Positions 1 to 9,118 of a stretch of 64,000 nt of DNA are shown here, piece by piece. A model generated the notes under the pieces. It had not been told where the DNA came from, did not search any database, and saw only the letters and a list, made by a program, of their open reading frames with translations. The translations under genes and the position numbers were made by a program. Every line of letters begins with the position of its first letter. The first letter of the stretch is position 1. The stretch covers positions 1 through 64,000 of the forward strand of contig JBBRBO010000007.1 in assembly GCA_038205805.1 (NCBI GenBank), read 5' to 3'. Source of the stretch: JBBSBY01 sp038205805. GTDB lineage: Bacteria > Desulfobacterota > Desulfomonilia > Desulfomonilales > Desulfomonilaceae.

Positions 1-84
1 GTCTTTTTCAAAACCAGGAAAGACAAAGCATGTCCTCTTTTAGTTTGCAACCTCAGGTACGCAAATCCCGGATGAACCAAAATT

Positions 85-164
85 CTTTGAAAAAGAAATT
101 GGAAAGACCTGCTTTGCAACAAAAGCTCCACCACTGTTACTTTTGTGAAAGCACATCGGTATAA
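85..164 (+). repeat. Family 1 repeat, copy H (distal part only)
   Basis: This stretch matches the distal third of the family 1 unit: an A-rich segment, a GGAAAGACCTGC block, and the closing GAAAGCACATCGGTATAA terminus. The proximal hairpin is not seen in the first 80 bases. Bases 1-24 form a weak GTCTTT/AAAGAC hairpin that may be a decayed second hairpin. No gene is seen from 1 to 339. Confidence 0.7.
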
Positions 165-339
165 GACGATTGAATCTTTACACGAATGCGTGATTGGTTC
201 GGCAAGAGCGCCTATCCTTACCCGTTCGGGTGAGTGTAGACGAGTTGGGGACAAGCTCCATTCTCAAAAGTTTTCCCAACGGCGCTTCTTTGACGATGCC
301 ACACTGTCCAAGGATGCCCACTCATCCTGGCGGCAGGTC

Positions 340-1248
340 TCAGTTTCCACACGATTGCAGCGCATATCTCACCGTGTACGGGCCTATGCTTGCGAATTCG
401 CCGCTGTCTTCAACCGGCATGGTATGGTACGCAATGAGTTCCTTGTACTCACGAAGGACAATAGGAGCAATCTGGATGATCGTCAGCCTGACCAGCGGCG
501 TCGAAGCCGTTCCTGTTACGGCGGGCGAGCATTTTACATCGAACACCAAAGGCTTGTTGTACATGAAAGTCGGGGATTGCAACACCACCGTCTTTACCTC
601 ATCCGCACTCGCGGAAAGGCCGCTGACGTAGACGGCGTCCGCAGTGATATACTCAAGGCTACCGCTCGTTTCCAGGTCTAACACATCACAAACGGTAAAT
701 TCGTGGAGTGGCGCAAACGCCTGAACAACTCCGGATACTCCTAACGCTTGGTGAAACATGGGCATGTTCACAAGCTGTTCAGGTTTCAGGAGCTTGACGA
801 CCAGCATCTGCTCCAACAAGTTTTTTAATTCGGATGTGCTGAGAGAGTATTTTTCCATGAGGTCCGGTTCGTTGAGGCCGCGATACATGTCCGTTATGAG
901 TTCACGAGCCGGGACGCGTCGGCCGGAGGGTTCCGAATCCAGGAGGCCCAAGGTTTTCAAATCCTCATATAAGGTATTCAGGGCCATCGCGGAAATTTTG
1001 TACTTTGCCATGAGGTCGGGTTCGCTCACGCCTGCTTTGATGTCCCGTAAGATTTCTCTCGCACTGACCTGGCGTTCAGTGACCTTATCGAGATAAGATT
1101 CCTCCGTGTAGAGAGCGTACTGCAACTTTAGGAATAAGCTGTTGAGTCCTTTTTCGGACAATCTGTACTTTTCCTTGAGTTCCGTTCGGCTCATACCTTT
1201 GCGTATATCCACCAGGACGTCGGCAGCGTTGATCTTGGTCTTATTCAT
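340..1248 (-). CDS. Unknown protein with three tandem helix-turn-helix-like modules
   Basis: I do not recognise a named family. The 302-residue product has three modules of about 45 residues near residues 7-45, 57-100 and 108-150. Each has the form of an acidic helix (ADVLVDI, AREILRDI, ARELITDM), a Gly-containing turn, a TELKEKY / EPDLMAKY / EPDLMEKY motif, then a second Leu-rich helix (KGLNSLF, MALNTLY, SELKNLL). They resemble small degenerate helix-turn-helix repeats. Residues 180-300 look like a beta-rich domain without a motif I know. There is no signal peptide or membrane segment, so it is probably cytoplasmic. I chose the ATG at 1248 because GGGGA lies about 6 bases upstream; an in-frame TTG 10 codons earlier is weaker. 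It stands alone and diverges from sbcD. Role unknown; regulatory or scaffolding are guesses. Confidence 0.75.
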   Translation of the reverse strand: MNKTKINAADVLVDIRKGMSRTELKEKYRLSEKGLNSLFLKLQYALYTEESYLDKVTERQVSAREILRDIKAGVSEPDLMAKYKISAMALNTLYEDLKTLGLLDSEPSGRRVPARELITDMYRGLNEPDLMEKYSLSTSELKNLLEQMLVVKLLKPEQLVNMPMFHQALGVSGVVQAFAPLHEFTVCDVLDLETSGSLEYITADAVYVSGLSASADEVKTVVLQSPTFMYNKPLVFDVKCSPAVTGTASTPLVRLTIIQIAPIVLREYKELIAYHTMPVEDSGEFASIGPYTVRYALQSCGN

Positions 1249-1676
1249 GGTACAGTCCCCGATTGAGAAAGAGGTCAAACCCGCTTATGTTGGAGAGAAG
1301 TGTAAGCAAGCTTCGTGCCCAAAGCTCTAAGAGCCAAATATATCGCTATACCGAAAACTTAGCAGACATGCGAGAGCGCTGGTTACTTCTATCCTCTGAA
1401 CGCGCTTGGGCTTTTTCTCCCCTAAGCCCAGAAGGGCGGGTGTTTACTTTTCAGGCCGGCGCCGAATCAGTTTTTGTGCTCTCCAGGCCGGTCGAGCCAT
1501 AGAGAACTTACCCATGCTGAAAAAGCCGACTTATCATGATAATATAATCTTGTAATTGTTCACTGAGCTTGAGGCGGCTCTGGTCCCGGTGAACGGTTAT
1601 GTCATTTTTTGCCGAGGCAGGCTTGAACCCTCGCCCGAAGCGGCTCGTCAATAGGCAAGACAATCCTGGAGTTCCA
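1249..1676. other. Intergenic region between two divergent genes
   Basis: This 428-base gap holds no gene I can support. It contains a family 2 palindromic element near 1553-1599, a perfect 12-base palindrome TTATCATGATAA at 1531-1542, and a TATAAT hexamer at 1543-1548 directly after it. No good -35 box sits at the right distance, so the promoter of sbcDC is only suggested. The palindrome touching the -10-like hexamer would suit an operator, but this is inference. Confidence 0.4.
1553..1599. repeat. Family 2 short palindromic element
   Basis: The left arm TAATTGTTCACTG and the right arm CCGGTGAACGGTTA are imperfect reverse complements and enclose a CTTGAGGCGGCTCTG core. The same core or arms recur in other intergenic gaps of this window, notably 45604-45720 and 34121-34291. 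Confidence 0.6.
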
Positions 1677-2828
1677 ATGAGGTTCATTCACACCGCCGAC
1701 CTACATCTTGGGCGCATTCTCTACAACGAACGGCTTATCGGGGAGCAGGAACACGCGCTCGAACAAATAGCGGCTCTCGCAAAGGACCGACGTGTGTCCG
1801 CTCTGATTGTCGCCGGGGACGTCTACGATCGCGCCGTTCCTTCAGCCGAGGCGGTCCAACTTTTGGATGATTTTGTCTCCCGGCTGGCCTTGGATTTGGG
1901 TATTCACGTGATAATGATCGCCGGCAATCACGACAGCCCTGCGCGGCTTGCCTTTGGTTCACGCGTGTTCTCCGAGCGAAGACTGCATATTGTAGGGAAT
2001 TTGTCCCAAGCCGCGCCTATCGAGATCAGCGACGGCGATACTCATGTGGTTTTTTATCCCATCCCCTTTAGTGAACCGGTGATTGTGAGGCAACTCATTC
2101 CCGACACGCCCATCCAGAACTACGAATCCGCCATGTTGGCTGCGGTTCAATACGTGGTGGGCGAAAAACCCACAGGGAAGCGCCACGTGCTCATAGCACA
2201 CGCCTTTATCTCAGGATGCGCCGAAGCCGAGTCGGAACGCCCGTTGTCCATTGGGGGACAAGACCGTATCTCATCCGCATGCGTGGCGGATTTCGACTAT
2301 GTGGCCCTAGGGCACCTTCACGGACCGCAGAAGGCCGGCGGCGATCATATTCACTACTCAGGGTCGCCGCTTAAGTATTCCTTTTCCGAATGCTCCCAGC
2401 GAAAATGCGTCAAGGTGGTGGAAATCAACGGGTCCGGGGGATGCGCAGTCGAGGAGATTCAGATTACGCCGCGCAGAGAGTTGCGGGAAATTACCGGAAA
2501 GATCGACGATCTCCTGAACAACCCAGGCCCGGGGGATCGCGACGATTACATTCAAGCGGTGTTGCTGGACGACGGCCCCATATTGGACGCCATGCGGAAG
2601 CTTCGGCGGGTGTATCCAAATACCCTGTTCATCAAGCGGCCCGGGTTGATCCCCGCTGATGGAGCGGAAAAAACATACGACTTCCGTAAACCAAAATCCG
2701 ATGGGGAACTCTTCACCGCGTTTTTTGAACAGGTGGCGGCGCGGGAGCTGACCACCGACGAGATCGCCACGTATGAGCGTGTCGTGGAAGATCTGCGCAT
2801 GAATGAACGAGAGAGCTGCGACCTATGA
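1677..2828 (+). CDS. sbcD: Exonuclease subunit SbcD (Mre11-type nuclease)
   Basis: This is the nuclease subunit of the SbcCD complex, the bacterial counterpart of Mre11-Rad50, which opens hairpins and trims protein-blocked DNA ends with Mn2+. The 383-residue product shows the calcineurin-like phosphoesterase motifs in order: HTADLHLG near residue 5, AGDVYDR near 45, AGNHDSP near 84, AHAFISG, and GHLHGPQ near 216, giving the metal-binding Asp, His and Asn set. I chose the ATG at 1677 because GGAG lies 5 bases upstream and the protein then begins MRFIHTADLH as in the family; a start 26 codons earlier lacks support. The stop overlaps the start of sbcC by 4 bases (ATGA), so the two are translationally coupled. 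Length is normal for the family. Confidence 0.95.
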   Translation: MRFIHTADLHLGRILYNERLIGEQEHALEQIAALAKDRRVSALIVAGDVYDRAVPSAEAVQLLDDFVSRLALDLGIHVIMIAGNHDSPARLAFGSRVFSERRLHIVGNLSQAAPIEISDGDTHVVFYPIPFSEPVIVRQLIPDTPIQNYESAMLAAVQYVVGEKPTGKRHVLIAHAFISGCAEAESERPLSIGGQDRISSACVADFDYVALGHLHGPQKAGGDHIHYSGSPLKYSFSECSQRKCVKVVEINGSGGCAVEEIQITPRRELREITGKIDDLLNNPGPGDRDDYIQAVLLDDGPILDAMRKLRRVYPNTLFIKRPGLIPADGAEKTYDFRKPKSDGELFTAFFEQVAARELTTDEIATYERVVEDLRMNERESCDL

Positions 2829-5800
2829 AGCCACTGAAACTCACCTTTACCGCGTTCGGCCCCTATGCGGCGACGCAAACCCTCGACTTTAAGCAACTGA
2901 AACGGCGGTCGCTCTTCATTATTCATGGACCGACCGGCGCCGGCAAAACCACTATCCTTGATGCGATATGTTACGCCTTGTACGGCGTGTGTTCCGGAGA
3001 GCGTCGTGAGCCGAAGCAAGTGCGTAGCCATCACTGCGACGACACTGCGACGACTGAGGTCCTTTTCGATTTTCAGATCGGTGAAACGAAATACAGCGTT
3101 CATCGTAAAGCTGAAGGTCGCAGGCCCAGGCGAGGAGGTGGATTTACCACATCAAAGGCGGAAGCCCACCTTCGCATGTTGACTCCACCCGGCACGTGGA
3201 ATGTGGAGGCGGTTCAGCCTACCAACGTCACCCACGCGATCGAAGCTTTGCTCGGGTTTAAGGCGGAACAGTTCCGGCAAGTGGTTGTGTTGCCGCAAGG
3301 GGAATTCCTCAAGGTATTGCAAGCCTCGTCCAAGGAGCGACAAGAAATCCTTGAGGTGCTCTTTCAAACGCAGTTTTATCGCGAGATCGAAGAAGCCCTG
3401 AAGAAAAGCGCTCTCGCCGTGAAGAAAAGTCTGGAGCACGCCGCTGAGCGTCTCCGCATGACGCTTGCGCCGGCGCAAGTCGAGACCCACGATGAGTTAC
3501 TGGAACTGGAAAGCCGCCTCCAACAAGACCTCCTCGATGGGAACCAACGACTCGCTGAATTGAAGCCGGCGTTAGGGGCCGCCGAAGCGCTTCTAAAACA
3601 GCAAACCACTATCGCGGAACAGTTCAACGAGCTTGATGGGGCTCAGGCGGACCTCAGAAAACTGCACGAGGCCGGCGTCGCAATGAATGCGCATCGCGCC
3701 CGCCATGATTCAGCCAAGAAAGCGGAGCAAATTGCGGCCTTGTTTCAGGGCCTTGAACGACGACGACAGGAGGCGAAGGACGCCCAAAAGAAGGCCGGCA
3801 AGGCGCGGAAAAATTCGGACGCTGCGGAAGCGGCCCACACCGACGCTCAAGCCCTGTATGCCCAACGGGAAGCGGCGGCCCTTCGATTAGAAGAACGACG
3901 CAAACGCCTCGTCGTCTTAGACGCCGCAATCGAGCATTTGCGACGTCTGCGAACCACCGCGGGCAAGCTGAAAGCGGCGCAGGAGCACTCCCGGAAGGCG
4001 GAAGATCGGCTGGCTCAATGTCGCAATGACGCGCGAGACACGAGAAAGCTTCTGGAGCAACTGGCGGAGCAGGAAACCGGCGCTCGCTCGGCCGCTCAAC
4101 GCGTTGCCAGCTTGCGTCTGGAGCTGGAAAATCGCATGCGTCTCATGCGGCATCTCGCCGATCTGCAAAACATTCGGGCGGATTCGGCGGGAATAGAAAA
4201 GCTTCTGAACGACCTGACGGCGCAGGAGGAAAAAATAAGGACGCTGCTAACAAATAGCGGCTGTAAATTAGAAGAACTCGAGTCCAATTGGGTGAACGGG
4301 AAAGCGGCAATGTTGGCCTCACACTTGCGTGACGGCGATCCCTGCCCCGTATGCGGATCCCCTGAGCACCCCAATCCTGCGAAGGCGCATTCCGACATAC
4401 CCGACATCAAGACGGTCAAGAAGGCGCGGGAAAAAATTGAACAGGTCCGAGAGCAACTGAACGCACTACTGGAACAAAAACTGAAACACTCCGGGCGGCT
4501 CACCGGAGCGCAGACATCGGAAGCGATGCTTCTCAAGGAACTAGGCGAGCAAGCCATTGTAGACCCACAGGAATTCAAGGTCGGCATAGATAAGCTGGCC
4601 GACGAGCTGAAAACCGCGAAAGAAGCGGAAGCTACGCTACGCGAGCTTCAAAAGCGGACGGAGAAAGGTAGAGAGCGCTTAACCGAGGCTGAACGTGCGC
4701 TGGAGGGTCTGACAAACGACCACTCGACCGCCGGCGCCGCAGTCGAGCGAATCACGGGGGAACTGAACTCGATCCGGGAGCAAGTCCCTGCCGATATGAG
4801 TGACGTAGTAAAGGCGGAAGCCGAACGAAACAAGACGCAAATGGACATCATAGCCATCGAAAAGGGGTTGGAGGAAGCCCGAAAACTGGTCTCGTCAACC
4901 TCGAACGATGTCGCAGGGGCAAAGGCCGCTCTACTTGCCGCCGTTGAGAATGAAACGCTCGCGGCCGACAGGGCGGGCGAAGAAGAGACCACGTGGACAA
5001 AGGCGCTCAGGGAGATTGGTTTCGCCCATGAGAAAAGCTTTCGCGCCGCAGCGCTCGACCCGGCGCAGGTTGCCCGTTTACATGCGAGCTTGCGGCAGTA
5101 CGACACGCAGCTGGGGGCCGCAAGGGATAGGGTGATACGCGCGGAACTCAAGGTGAAGGACGTGAGCCGCCCGAATATCCCTGAACTTACGGCTGCCGTT
5201 ACGCAGTCCGCTGAAGCCTTGCAGGAAGCGTTTGCCCAAACTGAACGGCTTAAAGAGAAAGCCGAACAAGTAAAGAGAATCAAGGCGGATTATGCGGAGC
5301 AGGAGCGCGCTATGCGGACCTTGGAGGGTCGATACCGAGTGATCGGCGGCATAAGCGCTGTGGCGAACGGCGATAATGCTCTACGAGTCACGTTCCAGCG
5401 GTTTGTCATGGCCGCGCTGCTGGATGACGTATTGCTTGCGGCCACAACGCGGCTCCAAATTATGTCCGCAGGGAGATACATGCTCTCCCGCGCCGTGGAT
5501 GTCGCCGACCGACGGACCACAAGCGGTCTGGACTTACAGGTGCATGATACCTTTACGGGTACGGCGCGATCCGTAAATACGCTTTCCGGTGGGGAAAGTT
5601 TCTTGGCCTCACTCAGTCTGGCGCTCGGAATGGCGGACGTGGCCCAGGCGTACGCCGGCGGAATGCGACTGGACACCATCTTTGTGGACGAAGGCTTCGG
5701 TAGTCTTGACCAGGATACCTTGGATCTTGCGTTCCGAGCCCTCACGGACCTTCAGAAAGACGGTCGGCTCGTGGGGCTGATCTCTCATGTGGAAGAACTC

Positions 5801-5875
5801 CGGAACCGCATTGACGCACGCCTTGAGGTCACGACTTCAAGCAAGGGCAGCTCAGCCCGCTTCGTGGTGGGGTAG
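2825..5875 (+). CDS. sbcC: Exonuclease subunit SbcC (Rad50-type ATPase)
   Basis: This is the SMC-like ATPase partner of SbcD. The 1016-residue product has an N-terminal Walker A (GPTGAGKTT, about residues 35-43), two long coiled-coil arms rich in Glu, Lys and Arg, a central zinc hook CPVC near residues 506-509, and the C-terminal ABC signature LSGGES near 920 with Walker B (IFVDEGFGSLD) near 950. All parts needed for a working clamp are present and the length is typical. It starts inside the last codons of sbcD. It ends only 18 bases from the convergent addA stop, so the two DNA-repair pairs face each other with almost no spacer and no room for a separate terminator. Confidence 0.95.
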   Translation: MKPLKLTFTAFGPYAATQTLDFKQLKRRSLFIIHGPTGAGKTTILDAICYALYGVCSGERREPKQVRSHHCDDTATTEVLFDFQIGETKYSVHRKAEGRRPRRGGGFTTSKAEAHLRMLTPPGTWNVEAVQPTNVTHAIEALLGFKAEQFRQVVVLPQGEFLKVLQASSKERQEILEVLFQTQFYREIEEALKKSALAVKKSLEHAAERLRMTLAPAQVETHDELLELESRLQQDLLDGNQRLAELKPALGAAEALLKQQTTIAEQFNELDGAQADLRKLHEAGVAMNAHRARHDSAKKAEQIAALFQGLERRRQEAKDAQKKAGKARKNSDAAEAAHTDAQALYAQREAAALRLEERRKRLVVLDAAIEHLRRLRTTAGKLKAAQEHSRKAEDRLAQCRNDARDTRKLLEQLAEQETGARSAAQRVASLRLELENRMRLMRHLADLQNIRADSAGIEKLLNDLTAQEEKIRTLLTNSGCKLEELESNWVNGKAAMLASHLRDGDPCPVCGSPEHPNPAKAHSDIPDIKTVKKAREKIEQVREQLNALLEQKLKHSGRLTGAQTSEAMLLKELGEQAIVDPQEFKVGIDKLADELKTAKEAEATLRELQKRTEKGRERLTEAERALEGLTNDHSTAGAAVERITGELNSIREQVPADMSDVVKAEAERNKTQMDIIAIEKGLEEARKLVSSTSNDVAGAKAALLAAVENETLAADRAGEEETTWTKALREIGFAHEKSFRAAALDPAQVARLHASLRQYDTQLGAARDRVIRAELKVKDVSRPNIPELTAAVTQSAEALQEAFAQTERLKEKAEQVKRIKADYAEQERAMRTLEGRYRVIGGISAVANGDNALRVTFQRFVMAALLDDVLLAATTRLQIMSAGRYMLSRAVDVADRRTTSGLDLQVHDTFTGTARSVNTLSGGESFLASLSLALGMADVAQAYAGGMRLDTIFVDEGFGSLDQDTLDLAFRALTDLQKDGRLVGLISHVEELRNRIDARLEVTTSSKGSSARFVVG

Positions 5876-5893
5876 CGCGGCATAGTTCGCACA

Positions 5894-8800
5894 TCAACAG
5901 TCGAAAACATGATAGCGCTTCAAGTGAGTAAAATAGAGCGCCGTTTCCACCACATCTTCACCCGTCATGCGTTTCCATGCGGTCTTGTAGGCTCGTAGCT
6001 GAGGCGTATATAGATCCGTTCGTTCCTGTATTGCCTGGGGAGGAATCCTGTCGCTTTTGTAATCCACTAGAACCCAGCCCTTTTTTTCCTTGAATAGCAG
6101 GTCGATTATGCCCCGTGTCATGACCTCAAGATTAGCCTGATTCCGGTCGAGTATCTGAAATGGTATTTCCACAAAGCGCTTTTCGGCGTTTTGCGCGCGC
6201 TGCCAGAAATTCTCATTTCGCACGGTTTTCACTGTTTCCAGGGCCTGGTCTATGAGCTGTTCCAGGTCGTTTTGTCCCAGTAAAGCGAGGCCTTGGTTGT
6301 GCAAGTCCGCTTTGGGGTCGATCATCGCACATTCCAACAATGCGTGTATTACCGTGCCCCATTGCGCCGCATACGACCCTCCCTCGGAGGTGAACTTGAC
6401 CCGCTGCACGGAAAGCATCTTTGCCGAAGCGGTGTCATACGTCTTTTCCGTGAGCGTAGCTCTCCGCGATTCAGTGGCCGCCGCAGCGTTTTGAACGGCG
6501 TCGGGCGCTAATGCCACAGGCGGCGCAAGCGCAATGGGTGGATTACACTCAGAGGGCCGCGCCAAGGATGTATTTATGTGGTCACTGAAGAAACTCCAAC
6601 GAGGCATTGTAGCATTCGTGGAGCCGCCTTTTTTCGGCGCCTGCCGCGACACAATAAGTCCTTCACCGGCTCGTGTTGCCGCTACGTAATGCAGCCTGTC
6701 TTCTTCACACTTCTGAAAGCGCTTTTCCTCTTCTTCGTAATTGTTCCAGTTGACCGGTTGCGCCACTACTTCGGAGTGTTCGTGAGGGCCGTTGCGGATA
6801 CGCAAGTAGCCTTGGGGAGCCGCGGCGTTCACGTCGGACCTGTCCACGTGCAGGTTGATTGGGTGCTCTCTGGGACTGGAGGGATCGGCGAGAAACACTA
6901 CGCGAGCTTCGAGGCCTTTGGCTTTATGGAGATTCATGATGCGAAGAGGCTCTATATCATAAGGTCGCACAGGAAGTGAATCGTGCTCGGCTTCACTCTT
7001 AGGATCCGCAAGGACGCTGAGGAGTTCCACCGCGTCAGCAGCGTATAGTGAGCCGGATTGGGCGGACCTCACAAGCTCCACGGCTCGCGCCAATGCGCCC
7101 GCCTCCATTATTCTCCCTGCATGTCCGGCGATGAGGCAATACAGGCCCACGTCCTCGATGATCTTTTCCAGGGCGACCACTGGGCTGTAGGACCGTAGCC
7201 AGTGAGCCCACTTTGCAATTCGAGCGTAGGCGCCCATGAAGAGCGCTTTTTCAGTAGCGTGTAATGCTTCCGGTAACTCCGACAGAAAGCAAAAGCTCCC
7301 CCCGGCAATCTTGTAATTGTAGAAAGAGAGATCGCTGAAGCCGAAAACAGGGCTCCTCAAGACGGCTACTAGAGCGGTTTGATCATAAGGACGGCCCGCG
7401 GCCGCAGCGCAAAGATACAGCAGCCTCAGTTCCTTGGAGAGATTGAGGCCGGCGCCGCCGGTCACTTGATGAGGGATCTCCAGGTCTTGGAAAACGGCTC
7501 CGAATGCGCCGAGATTCGCGCTCGTGTGGGTAATAATCATGAATTCGCCGGGTTGAAGCTGCGTGTGTGTGTCGTCGCCCACCGCCACGCCGTTCTCATT
7601 CAGAGCGGCTTGTATATGCCGCCCGATTTCCTGGGCCTCCTTCTTGACGTCTCCGGTTCCGGCTCGCTGGACGTAGCTCACACCCGAGAGCGCCATAGGA
7701 GGCGCTGGATCTTTGACCGCGTCTAAGGCGACGTACTCCGGGGATTTGTTCCCATCCGCTATGATTACGGGGGTGAAGACGTCGTTGATCCATTTGACCA
7801 CCGACGGTACGGTTCTGAAGCCCGAACGCAATTGGAGAATTTCCCCCTGAGGATCTTTCTCAATGATTTCCTTTACCTGGTTGTAGGTCACCATGTCGGC
7901 GCGCCGAAAGCGATAGATGGATTGCTTGGGATCTCCCACCACGAACAGGGATCCCGGCTCCGGCGTGCATTTGCGCCAATCGGTTTCTGCGGGATTTGTG
8001 GCGGTCAGGAGCAGCAGAACCTCAGCCTGGATTGGGTCGGTGTCTTGGAATTCGTCCACAAGCACGCATTTAAATCGATCCTTAAAGTGCGCACGCACTG
8101 CCGGAGACGATTTGAGCAGCTTTGCCGCTTGCATCAGGAGATCCTGAAAGTTCAACTGCCCTCTGCGCTGCTTAAGTTTTTGGTACTCGTCTTCCGCTCG
8201 TCGAAGGGTTTCTAAGACCAGGGGATAGCGGTTTTCGCGCCACTTTATTACGAGAGGTTCCGCATGTTCATCGCAGAACGCGCGGAACCTCTCCCACTCA
8301 GGTAAGGCGTCATGGGGTGGTTCTTGGCCCTTTTTGATCTTGTCGGCGGCTTTAAGAAAATCCGATAATTCCAAGGGGTTGGTGGCATCCAGGTGGCGCA
8401 AAAGCCGTTGAATATCGCTGAAGAGCGCTTGCGTCTTGTCCGTTGCGCCGCTTGTGCCGCATGGAGAGACCCAATTAGCGACGGCCTGAGTCAACTCTAT
8501 CTGCGCCTTCTGAGCCGCAGTGTGATCGGGAGGGGCTGCCTGCGCGAATGACTGGATTCGCACATCGGGATAGTCGGCGAATTTTGAGAACGCGTCTTTG
8601 AGTTCCGCCAACTGAACGCCGAGCGCATTCAGCCTATCCGGGAGAGGGTCCTTGCTTTGGTGAAGCTGGGCGGTAAAAGAACGCCACACCTCGGTGCGCA
8701 ACGCGGCGTCTTCAGTGGCGTCGATTTCTTGGAAGCCGATGTCCACTCCCGCTTGGACCGGTCGTTCTCTCAGCAATGCGGCGCAGAATGAGTGTATGGT

Positions 8801-9118
8801 GCCGATGAAGAGGCGGTCTATGTTCGCCAAAGCTTGAGCCAGATTCGTCTGCTCAGTGTCCGTGGTGAAGCTGGTGGGCGTATCGCGCTCCATTTCCAAC
8901 TTGAGCCGGAATCTATGCCGCAGCTCCGCTGAGGCCTTCTTCGTGAACGTTACTGCCGCAAGGGTCTCGGTTGTGCAACGTCCGCGCGCCAGGAGCAGCA
9001 GCATTCTGCTGATGAGGCTGGTGGTCTTGCCCGTGCCGGCGGCAGCCTCCACCATGAACGTTTTACCGTCTTCTTCGAGTATTCGTCGGCGCTGAGCGTC
9101 ATCAATAAGCGTTTTCAT
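5894..9118 (-). CDS. addA: AddA-type UvrD helicase/nuclease
   Basis: This is the helicase-nuclease subunit of an AddAB (RexAB) complex that resects double-strand breaks for RecA loading. The 1074-residue product carries a superfamily 1A Walker A (AAAGTGKTT, residues 25-33), motif II LVDEFQDTDPIQ near residue 350, motif III VGDPKQSIYRFRRAD, motif V/VI sequences IMNLHKAKGLEARVVFL and HYVAATRAGEGL, and a C-terminal PD-(D/E)XK nuclease with VLVDYKSDR near residue 1030. A family member of about 1100-1200 residues is usual. Its start overlaps the addB stop by 4 bases, so addB and addA form one transcript with addB first. Confidence 0.92.
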   Translation of the reverse strand: MKTLIDDAQRRRILEEDGKTFMVEAAAGTGKTTSLISRMLLLLARGRCTTETLAAVTFTKKASAELRHRFRLKLEMERDTPTSFTTDTEQTNLAQALANIDRLFIGTIHSFCAALLRERPVQAGVDIGFQEIDATEDAALRTEVWRSFTAQLHQSKDPLPDRLNALGVQLAELKDAFSKFADYPDVRIQSFAQAAPPDHTAAQKAQIELTQAVANWVSPCGTSGATDKTQALFSDIQRLLRHLDATNPLELSDFLKAADKIKKGQEPPHDALPEWERFRAFCDEHAEPLVIKWRENRYPLVLETLRRAEDEYQKLKQRRGQLNFQDLLMQAAKLLKSSPAVRAHFKDRFKCVLVDEFQDTDPIQAEVLLLLTATNPAETDWRKCTPEPGSLFVVGDPKQSIYRFRRADMVTYNQVKEIIEKDPQGEILQLRSGFRTVPSVVKWINDVFTPVIIADGNKSPEYVALDAVKDPAPPMALSGVSYVQRAGTGDVKKEAQEIGRHIQAALNENGVAVGDDTHTQLQPGEFMIITHTSANLGAFGAVFQDLEIPHQVTGGAGLNLSKELRLLYLCAAAAGRPYDQTALVAVLRSPVFGFSDLSFYNYKIAGGSFCFLSELPEALHATEKALFMGAYARIAKWAHWLRSYSPVVALEKIIEDVGLYCLIAGHAGRIMEAGALARAVELVRSAQSGSLYAADAVELLSVLADPKSEAEHDSLPVRPYDIEPLRIMNLHKAKGLEARVVFLADPSSPREHPINLHVDRSDVNAAAPQGYLRIRNGPHEHSEVVAQPVNWNNYEEEEKRFQKCEEDRLHYVAATRAGEGLIVSRQAPKKGGSTNATMPRWSFFSDHINTSLARPSECNPPIALAPPVALAPDAVQNAAAATESRRATLTEKTYDTASAKMLSVQRVKFTSEGGSYAAQWGTVIHALLECAMIDPKADLHNQGLALLGQNDLEQLIDQALETVKTVRNENFWQRAQNAEKRFVEIPFQILDRNQANLEVMTRGIIDLLFKEKKGWVLVDYKSDRIPPQAIQERTDLYTPQLRAYKTAWKRMTGEDVVETALYFTHLKRYHVFDC

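Noticed and set aside
145..681. Plus-strand frames at 145-681 and 194-631
   Set aside because: They lie antisense to the repeat-module gene, start in repeat copy H and have low-complexity Arg/His-rich composition typical of shadow frames.
4096..5283. Long minus-strand frames inside sbcC (4096-4587, 4648-5283)
   Set aside because: Ser/Ala-rich products opposite the coiled-coil coding region; the sbcC frame is continuous and has all family motifs.
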